Shown here: positions 5,747-13,401 of the stretch, piece by piece
How positions within the stretch are numbered: the stretch's first letter is position 1
Layout of the letters: each line of letters starts with the position of its first letter
NCBI GenBank assembly: GCA_934446475.1
Contig: CAKSEH010000002.1
Span: 62,001-126,000, forward strand
Source of the DNA: an uncultured Eubacteriales bacterium
Lineage (GTDB): Bacteria; Bacillota; Clostridia; Oscillospirales; Acutalibacteraceae
Direction: 5' to 3'
Length of the DNA stretch: 64,000 nt
The notes under the pieces: generated by a model
Seen by the model: the letters and a program-made list of their open reading frames with translations, nothing else
Database searches by the model: none
Told to the model about the DNA's origin: nothing
Program-made: the position numbers and the translations under genes

Positions 5747-8020
5747 ATTTGATTCCTCCGTTTTGTTTTTTGAATTTTCAGCCGAAGTTTCATTTCCTTT
5801 TGCTTTAAAGAAATTAAGAGAAAGCGCATTTAAAACAACACATACGCTTGAAAGGCTCATAGCCGCAGCGGCAAACATAGGATCAAGTTCAATGCCGAAC
5901 AGCGGTATAAACAGTCCGCTCGCAAAAGGTATTCCGATAGTATTATAAATAAACGCCCAAAACAAATTCGTTTTAATGTTTCGGATTGTTGCTCTGCTGA
6001 GCATAAGCGTATTTGCAACATCAGAAAGCCTGCTCTTCATAACAACTACATCGGCAGCATCTATGGCAATATCTGTTCCTGTACCCACGGCTATTCCTAT
6101 ATCTGCGGCAGTGAGTGCAGGTGCGTCGTTGATACCGTCGCCGACCATAACCACATTTCCGGCATTTTTAAGTTCATTAACTGACATTGCCTTTTCTTCG
6201 GGCAAAACTCCGGCTATAACTTTTTTAATATTAAGCTTTTTGGCTACTGCATTTGCTGTAACTTCATTATCACCGGTAAGCATAACCGTATTTACGCCCA
6301 TTTTATTAAGCCTTGCAACGGTATATGCAGCATCTCGTTTTAGCGAATCCGAAACCGCAATAACACCGATAACTTCTTTATCACTTATAAAAATGAGGGG
6401 TGTTTTGCCGTCTTTTGAAAGTGAATTTACCGTTTTATCGATTTCAGTGCTAATGTCAGCCAACTTGCCCGCAGACTTAAGATTTACGCCGTAAATATTG
6501 TTTTCTTTGTAAACACCGCAGACACCGCTGCCTGCAATTTCTTTAAAATCGGAAATCTGAGCTTTTGCGACATTCTTTGAGTTTGCATATTCGCAGACGG
6601 CTAAAGCAAGCGGATGATTACTGTTGTTTTCAAGCGAATATGCAATCGAAAGCAACTCGTCACCGGTATATCCGTTCAATGCGATCACATCGGTTACGGA
6701 CGGCTTACCTGTAGTTAGTGTTCCCGTTTTATCAAAAACAACTGTTTTTGCTTTGCCTGTATTTTCGATAGCGGTGGCATTTTTAAAAAGAATACCGTTT
6801 CTTGCCCCTACGCCGCTTCCCACCATTACCGCAACCGGTGTGGCAAGACCTAATGCGCACGGGCAGCTTATTACGAGAACCGATATACCTCTTGCAAGCG
6901 CAAAGCCGAAATCTCTGCCGGCAATTATCCAGGCAATCACCGTTATTAACGCTATTGCAGTAACAACAGGAACAAATACTGCGGAAACCCTATCGGCAAT
7001 TCTTGCAATAGGCGGTTTGCTTGCAGCGGCATCGCTGACAGTTTTAATAATTTTTGAAATAACCGTATCTTCGCCTATTTTGGTGACTCTGCACCTGATA
7101 ACTCCGCTTTTGTTAAGAGTTCCCGAAGAGACATCGTCCCCTTCGGCTTTATCAACAGGTATGCTTTCTCCCGTAAGCATCGATTCATCTACTGCGGACA
7201 TTCCCTCCGTAACAACGCCGTCAGCCGGTATTGCTTCGCCGGGGCGCACTATAAATATATCTCCCACAAGTGCATTTTCCGCAGGTATTCTGACTTCTTT
7301 ACCGTCCCTTATTACATTGACAAATTTCGGCGCAAGGTCCATAAGAGCGTTAACGGCATCGGTTGTTTTCCCTTTTGATCTCTCTTCAAGGAGTTTTCCG
7401 ACTGTTACGAGCGTTAAAATCATACCCGCAGACTCAAAATACAAGCCGTGCACATAATGCATAGAAAGGCTTTGGTTTGTAACAGCCTGCAAGTCGGTCA
7501 TTTTGAAAAGGACGGCTATACTGTAAATATACGCAGCCGCAGAGCCCAAAGAAACAAGTGTATCCATATTCGGCGAGCCGTGTATAACACCTTTAAAACC
7601 GTTTACAAAAAACTTCTGATTTGCGACCATAATCACTGTGCAAAGAATAAGTTGGATAAGTCCCATTGCAAGGTGATTTTTTTCTAAAATCTCGGGAACG
7701 GGGAATCCCCACATTGCGTGACCCATAGAAAAATACATCAATATCAGAAGTGTGATCACCGATACCGTAAGCCTGACGGCGATATTGTTTTTCTTCGGCC
7801 TTTTGGTATTGAATGCGGTTTTGCCCTCAATATCAGCGTCATATCCTGCTTTTTGCACTGCAAGGATAACATCTTCATCAGAAGCTTCTCCATCAACAGT
7901 CATAGAATTTGTAAGGAGGCTGACAGTACAGCTTTTAACGCCGCTTACCGATTTGACAGCCCTTTCGACGCTTGCGCTGCAAGCTGCGCAGCTCATACCG
8001 TAAACGTTATATTTTTTCAT
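5537..8020 (-). CDS. copA: Copper-exporting P1B-type ATPase with N- and C-terminal metal-binding domains
   Basis: An 827-residue heavy-metal P-type ATPase that uses ATP to move Cu+ out across the membrane. Residues 1-67 form a metal-binding domain with GMSCAAC (Cys 11 and 14). The core has TGES (284-287), the copper-selective CPC motif (386-388), the phosphorylation site DKTG (430-433), an HP motif in SNHPLAL and GDGINDAP. After the last membrane segment, a polar linker rich in Glu, Asn and Lys leads to a second metal-binding domain with MCAHC (Cys 770 and 773). ATG 8020 was chosen because GGAGG lies six bases upstream; a longer reading to 8047 has no ribosome site. Confidence 0.95.
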   Translation of the reverse strand: MKKYNVYGMSCAACSASVERAVKSVSGVKSCTVSLLTNSMTVDGEASDEDVILAVQKAGYDADIEGKTAFNTKRPKKNNIAVRLTVSVITLLILMYFSMGHAMWGFPVPEILEKNHLAMGLIQLILCTVIMVANQKFFVNGFKGVIHGSPNMDTLVSLGSAAAYIYSIAVLFKMTDLQAVTNQSLSMHYVHGLYFESAGMILTLVTVGKLLEERSKGKTTDAVNALMDLAPKFVNVIRDGKEVRIPAENALVGDIFIVRPGEAIPADGVVTEGMSAVDESMLTGESIPVDKAEGDDVSSGTLNKSGVIRCRVTKIGEDTVISKIIKTVSDAAASKPPIARIADRVSAVFVPVVTAIALITVIAWIIAGRDFGFALARGISVLVISCPCALGLATPVAVMVGSGVGARNGILFKNATAIENTGKAKTVVFDKTGTLTTGKPSVTDVIALNGYTGDELLSIAYSLENNSNHPLALAVCEYANSKNVAKAQISDFKEIAGSGVCGVYKENNIYGVNLKSAGKLADISTEIDKTVNSLSKDGKTPLIFISDKEVIGVIAVSDSLKRDAAYTVARLNKMGVNTVMLTGDNEVTANAVAKKLNIKKVIAGVLPEEKAMSVNELKNAGNVVMVGDGINDAPALTAADIGIAVGTGTDIAIDAADVVVMKSRLSDVANTLMLSRATIRNIKTNLFWAFIYNTIGIPFASGLFIPLFGIELDPMFAAAAMSLSSVCVVLNALSLNFFKAKGNETSAENSKNKTEESNMKKTIVIKGMMCAHCEAHIRTALEAVNGVTVDSVSSKTNSAQVTVSENVTDDMLKNAVTGAGYEFVSMK

Positions 8021-8128
8021 TATAACCTCCGTTTGCCTATAACACATAGTTTTTACAATGAAATCATTTTAATTCAGAAATAAAGTTTCCTATTGCTAAG
8101 AAAACATACCTGATTTGTATACATTTGG

Positions 8129-8157
8129 ATTATACTACCATAATTTGTCCCTGTCAA
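8129..8157 (-). promoter_or_regulatory. Promoter of copA
   Basis: On the minus strand TTGACA (8157-8152), a 17-base spacer and TATAAT (8134-8129) form a consensus promoter about 100 bases before the copA start. A TGTATACA palindrome lies at about 8116-8123, near the expected transcript start. No clear CopY or CsoR box was recognised. Confidence 0.8.
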
Positions 8158-8290
8158 TTATGAAAACGGTTATTTATGAAAATTTTACAAATTATCGGTA
8201 ATAATACTAAAAGAAAAAACGTTACGCCGATGTATCAACAGGGTCATTAAGCTGTACACGGCAAAACAAAAGTTGAAAGGAAACATAAAA

Positions 8291-8830
8291 ATGGCAAACA
8301 GATACGAAGGAACCAACACAGAAAAAAATCTTTTAAAAGCATTTTCGGCAGAATCGACTGCAAGAAGCAAATATACATTTTATGCAGAAATTGCCCGAAA
8401 AGCGGGATATCAGCAAATAGCGGATATTTTTCTTGAAACTGCCTCAAACGAACTTGCGCACGCAAAAATATGGATCAAAGAGTTGGGAGGCATCGGCGAT
8501 ACGCTTCAAAACTTAACATATGCCGCAGACGGTGAAAATTACGAATGGACCGATATGTATAACGATATGGCAAAGCAGGCGGATGCCGAGGGCTTTACGG
8601 ATACTGCACAACTTTTCAGAGAAGTTGCAGCTATTGAAAAGTCACACGAAGAAAGATACAGAAAGCTTATATCGAATGTTGAAACGCAAAAAGTATTCGA
8701 AAAAAGCGGCGTCAGTGTTTGGGTATGTAAAAACTGCGGTCATATTGTAACCGGAATTAAGGCGCCCGATGAATGTCCCGTGTGTAAGCACCCGAGAGCA
8801 TATTTTGAACTCAAATGTGAAAACTATTGA
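8291..8830 (+). CDS. rbr: Rubrerythrin
   Basis: A 179-residue non-haem iron protein that reduces hydrogen peroxide in anaerobes, taking electrons through rubredoxin. The N-terminal four-helix ferritin-like domain has the diiron ligands in E-S-T-A-R-S-K-Y, E-x-A-x-N-E-x-x-H-A and E-x-S-H-E-E-R-Y contexts. The C-terminus is a rubredoxin-like iron site, WVCKNCGH with CPVCKHP. ATG 8291 with GAAAGG ten bases upstream is preferred to an upstream TTG at 8273. The gene stands alone between its own terminator and the divergent copA. Confidence 0.95.
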   Translation: MANRYEGTNTEKNLLKAFSAESTARSKYTFYAEIARKAGYQQIADIFLETASNELAHAKIWIKELGGIGDTLQNLTYAADGENYEWTDMYNDMAKQADAEGFTDTAQLFREVAAIEKSHEERYRKLISNVETQKVFEKSGVSVWVCKNCGHIVTGIKAPDECPVCKHPRAYFELKCENY

Positions 8831-8842
8831 TATCATATTTAA

Positions 8843-8885
8843 AAATCAACCGACGGTTTTAATGAAAAACCGTCGGTTGATTTAA
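8843..8885 (+). terminator. Terminator after rubrerythrin
   Basis: A perfect stem of about 18 bp (8843-8860 with 8866-8883, five-base loop) with CCGACGG at its core is followed by TTTAATG. It may also serve transcripts arriving from the minus-strand genes on its right. Confidence 0.85.
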
Positions 8886-8914
8886 TGTGTTTTAATTTGT
8901 TACAATTTTTAAAA

Positions 8915-9157
8915 TCAAAAGCAATGCAACCAAATTTTTGAAAACACATTTTCAAGTTTTTGATATTCAATATAATCTCTGTTTCTAAGCATAGGGAGGA
9001 TTACAATTAAAAACATAGCAACTGCAAGTATAAAAACAATTATGATCACATATTTTAAAAATTCTCCGAAATGCTCTTTCTTTAAACTATTGCCGCAGGT
9101 TGTACAAAATAATTTATCATCCTCATTTTCCGCTCCGCACTTTCCGCAAATAATCAT
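8915..9157 (-). CDS. Zinc-ribbon single-pass membrane protein
   Basis: An 80-residue protein beginning MIICGKCGAENEDDKLFC and completing a CxxC...CxxC zinc ribbon within the first 25 residues. One membrane segment follows (about residues 35-55) and then a short cytoplasmic or external tail. ATG 9157 was chosen because this is how such zinc ribbons normally begin and GGGGGA lies upstream. A GTG at 9181 would add eight residues. It follows the frameshifted zinc-ribbon gene immediately and probably shares its transcript. The specific function is unknown. Confidence 0.6.
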   Translation of the reverse strand: MIICGKCGAENEDDKLFCTTCGNSLKKEHFGEFLKYVIIIVFILAVAMFLIVILPMLRNRDYIEYQKLENVFSKIWLHCF

Positions 9158-9164
9158 AAATTTC

Positions 9165-9862
9165 TTATTTCCCCCAGACACATTCTTTGCACCATATGCT
9201 GTCGCCTATTCTGTAGTAATCCGATAATATCAGCTTTCCGCAGTGGTCACATCTTTTAATGCATGTGAGTAAAGCAATAAGGAATATGACTGCAACTATG
9301 GCAATTATTGCGATTAAAACCGTTTTTATCCGAGAGCTCGAGCCTGTATTATTCTCAGTCTTACCGAATTTATTCGATTTTATTATACTTCCTTTCCCGT
9401 AGGTCAGTGCAAGGAGAGCAAATACGGCATACGTTGCTATAAATATTAATGAATTTAATGTAAATTCTTCCGCTTTTGCGCACTTAATAATATCCGAAAG
9501 CGCTAATAAAGCGCACGCCCCGGAAATCATATTATTACTGTCTTTCGCATAAGAACAAACAAAGCCTAAGATAAATAAAACCCTGAGGAGTGTTTGAACA
9601 TTCGCAAAAAAATCGGCAAAACCCGCTGCCTGAAAAACAGCAACACAAAAATAAAAGATAGGATATAAAAATAAGAGTAAACCCGAAAAGGTAAGTCCCC
9701 AATTGAGAGACTGCATACAGTTGCAACAATAAGTATAAGACTTGTTACTGCATACAGCTGCTTTACACTTACCTTTCTCTTATTAACAATGCAGGCGCAG
9801 CCGCAGTACTTGCAGTAACTGTCCCCTTCAAAAATCTCGGCATTGCAATTTTTACAATTCAT
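9165..9862 (-). pseudogene. Zinc-ribbon multi-pass membrane protein, apparently frameshifted
   Basis: The first part starts at ATG 9862 behind GGGGAA and encodes a zinc ribbon (MNCKNCNAEIFEGDSYCKYCG) plus the start of a membrane segment. That frame closes at 9566. The convincing continuation is in the -1 frame, open from about 9776 to its stop at 9165: several membrane segments, then a second zinc-type motif CDHCGKL...CKEC. The internal ATG 9716 of that frame has no ribosome site. The simplest reading is one gene of about 230 codons broken by a one-base shift between roughly 9690 and 9776. A sequencing error or two overlapping genes are alternatives. Confidence 0.5.
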
Positions 9863-10009
9863 AATATTTCCCCAAACTATTGTGCAAGATACCTTACTAT
9901 GGCAAAACATAAATATTTGCAGTCTATTTATAGCCTAATAGTATCATATATAGCCGATAAAGTCAAGAATTATATCATAAAATGTAATCTATCGGGAGAT
10001 GATAATTTT

Positions 10010-10252
10010 ATGAATGTTTATCAAACAGTAAAAAATCGAATATTACAACTTTGTACGGAAAAACAAATTACAATCAACAAGTTGGCTACGGAATCGGCTG
10101 TTGCCCCATCGTCGATTAAAAACATTCTTTACGGCAAAAGCAAAAATCCCGGCATCGTCACTATAAAAATGTTGTGCGACGGGCTGGGAATAACTATAAC
10201 AGAATTTTTCAATACGGAAGAGTTCAAAAATTTAGATCAGGAAATAAAGTGA
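10010..10252 (+). CDS. XRE-family helix-turn-helix regulator
   Basis: An 80-residue protein that is almost only a Cro/CI-type DNA-binding domain. The helix-turn-helix spans INKLATESAVAPSSIKNILYG and is followed by T-I-K-M-L-C-D-G-L-G-I-T, the usual fourth helix, then a short acidic tail. The start at 10010 has GGGAG eleven bases upstream; an upstream in-frame extension to 9899 lacks a site and reads as non-family sequence. It is divergent from the zinc-ribbon locus and has its own terminator, so it may regulate that locus. Its target is not known. Confidence 0.75.
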   Translation: MNVYQTVKNRILQLCTEKQITINKLATESAVAPSSIKNILYGKSKNPGIVTIKMLCDGLGITITEFFNTEEFKNLDQEIK

Positions 10253-10275
10253 ATACCCTTTGCTGTGCAACAAAG

Positions 10276-10316
10276 AACGTGACTGCAAAAATTATAATTT
10301 TGCAGTCACGTTTCGT
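10276..10316 (+). terminator. Terminator of the XRE gene
   Basis: A 15-bp perfect stem (10276-10290 with 10298-10312) containing GTGACTGCA is followed by TCGTCTTTT. Confidence 0.85.
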
Positions 10317-10610
10317 CTTTTAAAAGCAAAAATTCAAATTAATATCAGCAAAACTTATGAATTTTTATTTAAACCGCCAAACACAGTTTAAAGTTTCATA
10401 TTTAGCCCTATTAAATCGAGAGATTTATATTGTTTATAAATTTTGAATTTCACTTAATATCACAAACAACTTTCCTCGGGCGTTTAAATCTATTTATGCG
10501 GATTTTCTGACGAAATACACTTAATGAAGGTATTCAAAAGAAAAATGGGTATCACAGCCTTAAAATAGGGACATATCAGAATGCCGTAGTTTTAATTGCT
10601 TTAAATAAAA
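10317..10610. other. AT-rich intergenic stretch without recognised content
   Basis: About 290 bases between the XRE terminator and the terminator of tRNA-Arg. I see no convincing open frame, promoter pair, repeat or structured RNA here. Confidence 0.5.
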
Positions 10611-10648
10611 GTAAAAACGGCAAGCATTTTACGATACTTGCCGTTTTT
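10611..10648 (-). terminator. Terminator of tRNA-Arg
   Basis: An 11-bp stem (10614-10624 with 10637-10647) with core CGGCAAG lies just beyond the tRNA 3' end and is followed by T-rich sequence on the minus strand. Confidence 0.85.
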
Positions 10649-10650
10649 GG

Positions 10651-10724
10651 CGCGCTGAAAGGGACTCGAACCCCCGACCCTCTGCTTAGAAGGCAGATGC
10701 TCTATCCAGCTGAGCTATCAGCGC
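10651..10724 (-). tRNA. tRNA-Arg (anticodon TCT)
   Basis: The minus strand folds into a full cloverleaf of 74 bases. Acceptor GCGCTGA pairs with TCAGCGC, the D arm contains AGCTGGATA, the anticodon stem TCTGC/GCAGA encloses CTTCTAA with anticodon TCT, and the T loop is TTCGAGT. The discriminator base is G and CCA is not encoded. Confidence 0.97.
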
Positions 10725-10853
10725 AAACATAACGCCGCCCTTGAGCGGCGACAATGAATGCAACGAACGACAAAACTTCTCTAAGCTTTATTATTCAAAG
10801 CCGACAAAATCGGCTCGTCAAAACACATAAAAATGTTTCGCCATTCCTCGTCT

Positions 10854-10882
10854 ATTATAACACACAGCTTTAAAATAATCAA
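10854..10882 (-). promoter_or_regulatory. Promoter of tRNA-Arg
   Basis: On the minus strand TTGATT (10882-10877), a 17-base spacer and TATAAT (10859-10854). The transcript would carry a leader of about 120 bases before the tRNA, with hairpins at GCCGA/TCGGC and CGCCGC/GCGGCG (about 10732-10749). Confidence 0.75.
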
Positions 10883-10894
10883 GAAAAAAATACA

Positions 10895-12832
10895 CTAATT
10901 TGCATTTTTTTGCAAAGAATATTTTAAACTTGTATTTTTCTTTTCGGTATATGAGTATGTGGGAACAATTTGTTTAACGAGTTTTCTCATATCATAGTTA
11001 TCATCGGACATATCTTTATGCATTTCTTCAAGAGTTCTGAAAAGAATTTCTTCATCAATTTCTATAGGATGCCCTATATGTATGAGTTTGTTTTTGGTTC
11101 TTGTAAGTCCTTCTTCGGAAAGAAGTTTTTCTTCATAAAGCTTTTCGCCGGGTCTAAGACCGGTAAACTCTATTTTTATATCTTCATAAGGTTTATACCC
11201 CGCAAGTTTTATGAGATTTTCGGCAAGATCAAGTATTCTTACCGGTTCTCCCATATCAAGAACAAAAATCTCTCCGCCTTTTGCGGAAGCGCCCGCTTGC
11301 AAAACAAGAGAAACCGCTTCCGGAATCGTCATAAAATATCTGATTATGTTGGGGTCCGTAACTGTTACCGGTCCTCCCTGCTCTATCTGCTTTTTGAAAA
11401 GCGGAATTACGCTTCCGTTAGAGCCTAATACATTTCCGAAACGGACAGCCACAAATTCCGTATCCGAATGATTATTATATGTTTGAACTATAATTTCACA
11501 GATTCGTTTTGATGCACCCATAATATTTGTCGGATTTACAGCCTTATCGGTTGAAATGAGAACAAATTTATTTACTGCATATTTATCTGCACATTTAACC
11601 GTATTAAGCGTTCCGAACACATTGTTTTTAATCGATTCATTCGGACTGTCCTCCATAAGAGGAACGTGCTTATGCGCTGCTGCGTGATACACGATTTGCG
11701 GCCTGAATTGATTAAAAATACTGTCAAGCCTGTCTGTATCACGCACAGAGCCTATCCTGACCTCAAGATCAAGATCGGGATAGTTTCTTAAAAGTTCGTT
11801 TTGTATATCATAAGCATTGTTTTCATATATATCAAAAACTATGAGTTGTTTCGGTTTATGCGAGGCTATTTGACGGCAAAGTTCGCTGCCTATCGAACCG
11901 CCGCCCCCTGTTACAAGAACGACCTTATTTTCAACATAGTTCATTACCTCTTCAACGTTTATGTTTATCGGGTCTCTTCCGAGGAGGTCTTCTATCTGAA
12001 TTTTTCTGAGTGAACTTAAATTTATGTTTTCATCAGATACAAGCTGATAAACCGAAGGAATCACGCTTACTCTGCAATCGGCCTTTTGACACAGTTTGAG
12101 AATTTGTGATTTTCTTTCCGAAGTGCAACTCGGAATTGCAAAAACAATGGAATCAATTTTATATTTTTTTGCGAGTGAAACGATGTCAAGCGTATTACCT
12201 ACGATTTTAACACCGCAAATATACTGAGAAAGTTTTGCGGGATCGTCGTCAATAACGCATTTAATATTGCATCTGCCCGACATTTTATTTGCTTTAATAT
12301 CACTTATTATCATTCTCGCCGCAGCACCGGCTCCGATTACCATAATATTTCCTTCAAAGCAATCGCTGTCTTTTGAATAAAATGTTGTAAGTTTAACAAC
12401 AAGTCTTACCGAAAAAACAAGGATAAGCGTTATCAAAAATATATCAAGTGTATCCTGAAAGCTGAACGGTGCTTTAAAACTCGTATGAAACGAACGGATT
12501 ATAACATAATATGCAAATGAAGAAATGCAGGTCGACAGTGCAAGTTTGACATAATCGAGAATACCTGCATATCCCCATAAAACATTATAATTCCGGAAAA
12601 GATAATTCACAACCGTTATTATGGCAGGATATATAATGAATCCGCATAACATAGCGTTTTTGTCTTCAAAAAAGGCGGAATCAACTCCACCGCTTATAAC
12701 CGCAAAGAGCGCAACCGAAAAAGCGGCAAGGAAAAAATCGAAAAGCGCACTGAGAACAATTTTTCTTACAGATTTCAAATCAAAATCCCCAATCTTAAAC
12801 TCACTCGCAATAATTATATTTAATTTTATCAC
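10895..12832 (-). CDS. Membrane nucleotide-sugar 4,6-dehydratase (CapD/WbpM/PglF type)
   Basis: A 645-residue protein of the polysaccharide-biosynthesis dehydratase family. These proteins act on UDP-GlcNAc-type sugars to make 4-keto-6-deoxy intermediates for capsule or glycans. About four or five membrane segments come first. Next is a Rossmann-like domain (IMVIGAGAAARMI), and then a second, catalytic SDR domain with VLVTGGGGSIGSELCRQI, YHAAAHKHVPLME and STDKAVNPTNIMGASKR. The GTG start at 12832 lacks a good ribosome site; a TTG at 12778 has GGGGA seven bases upstream and may be the true start. A MITE lies 65 bases upstream. No other glycan genes are adjacent. Confidence 0.85.
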   Translation of the reverse strand: MIKLNIIIASEFKIGDFDLKSVRKIVLSALFDFFLAAFSVALFAVISGGVDSAFFEDKNAMLCGFIIYPAIITVVNYLFRNYNVLWGYAGILDYVKLALSTCISSFAYYVIIRSFHTSFKAPFSFQDTLDIFLITLILVFSVRLVVKLTTFYSKDSDCFEGNIMVIGAGAAARMIISDIKANKMSGRCNIKCVIDDDPAKLSQYICGVKIVGNTLDIVSLAKKYKIDSIVFAIPSCTSERKSQILKLCQKADCRVSVIPSVYQLVSDENINLSSLRKIQIEDLLGRDPININVEEVMNYVENKVVLVTGGGGSIGSELCRQIASHKPKQLIVFDIYENNAYDIQNELLRNYPDLDLEVRIGSVRDTDRLDSIFNQFRPQIVYHAAAHKHVPLMEDSPNESIKNNVFGTLNTVKCADKYAVNKFVLISTDKAVNPTNIMGASKRICEIIVQTYNNHSDTEFVAVRFGNVLGSNGSVIPLFKKQIEQGGPVTVTDPNIIRYFMTIPEAVSLVLQAGASAKGGEIFVLDMGEPVRILDLAENLIKLAGYKPYEDIKIEFTGLRPGEKLYEEKLLSEEGLTRTKNKLIHIGHPIEIDEEILFRTLEEMHKDMSDDNYDMRKLVKQIVPTYSYTEKKNTSLKYSLQKNAN

Positions 12833-12897
12833 AAAACAACCGATTTGGCAATAGGTTATTTTGTTGTTATTAAGAGAAATGTAGTATTACAATTGTC

Positions 12898-13171
12898 TAG
12901 ACAATGCAATCAGGGTACAACGCTTCCCATAGCGGAAAATTTGTCCGTTTATATTGTCTCGTTATTTGAAATACGCCGGTATTCCTGCATTCCTCGACTT
13001 CATAAGCGGAAAAATTTTCTCGCTATGGGTCGAAGATTTTGTAAGAAAATGGCACCGTTCAGCGGCGAGGCGCTCGACCGAAGAATACTGACGTATTGTG
13101 AGTGGAGAGCAACAATGCCGATAACGGCGCCATTTCTTCAAAAAAGCATTGTACCCTGATTGTATTGTCTA
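12898..13171. mobile_element. MITE copy 1 (274 bp)
   Basis: Bounded by terminal inverted repeats of 23 bp (12898-12920 and 13149-13171) with one mismatch, beginning TAGACAAT and ending ATTGTCTA. The outermost TA on each side fits a TA target, as for Tc1/mariner/IS630-type elements. The inside has further nested inverted segments, for example around GAAATACGCCGGTATTC and GAATACTGACGTATT, and no credible coding frame. A shorter relative is at 34555-34712, which confirms mobility. Confidence 0.85.
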
Positions 13172-13192
13172 AGCAATTAAATGTATAAATAC

Positions 13193-13221
13193 TTGACTTT
13201 TCAGAGTTTATAACATATAAT
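13193..13221 (+). promoter_or_regulatory. Promoter of the riboswitch-controlled sodium-pump genes
   Basis: TTGACT (13193-13198), a 17-base spacer and TATAAT (13216-13221) form a near-perfect sigma A promoter. It sits 21 bases to the right of MITE copy 1 and about 30 bases before the riboswitch. Confidence 0.85.
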
Positions 13222-13253
13222 AACAAGGAAATAAATATAAAATTTCATATTGC

Positions 13254-13347
13254 CCATACAGAGGGAGTAGCTTGCGAGCAATCGTTACAATCGGCGTCAA
13301 TACGGCTTATGCCCGCCGTTGTATTAAATAGCGAGACTCATGTTGTG
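13254..13347 (+). promoter_or_regulatory. yybP-ykoY (Mn2+) riboswitch
   Basis: The leader shows the conserved yybP-ykoY blocks in order: GAGGGAGTAGC at 13261, GCGTCAATACGGC, CCGCCGTTG, and GCGAGACTC at 13331-13339. These are the parts that form the two-helix Mn2+-binding fold in this RNA family. The 3' strand of the closing helix (CTCATGTTGTG) is also the 5' strand of a terminator hairpin. Mn2+ binding should therefore prevent termination and switch on the downstream genes. The match was made by eye, not with a covariance model. Confidence 0.82.
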
Positions 13348-13380
13348 TTTTTTAACGCAATAGGAGTCTTTTATTTTTTG
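13335..13380 (+). terminator. Riboswitch expression-platform terminator
   Basis: GACTC at 13335-13339 pairs with GAGTC at 13364-13368, extended through ATGTTGTG and CGCAATAG with G-T pairs and one mismatch. A T-rich run to 13380 follows. It shares bases with the 3' side of the riboswitch closing helix, as expected for an ON switch. Confidence 0.75.
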
Positions 13381-13401
13381 TAAAAGAATGGAGAGAATAA
13401 T

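Noticed and set aside
6624..7457. 277-codon open frame opposite copA
   Set aside because: It mirrors the catalytic core of copA and is rich in Ser, Thr, Pro and Ile without any domain pattern.
12845..13159. 104-codon frame across MITE copy 1 (and a similar one at 34630-34971)
   Set aside because: It runs through inverted repeats of the element. The frames in the two copies do not agree beyond the shared DNA, so it is not a conserved protein.
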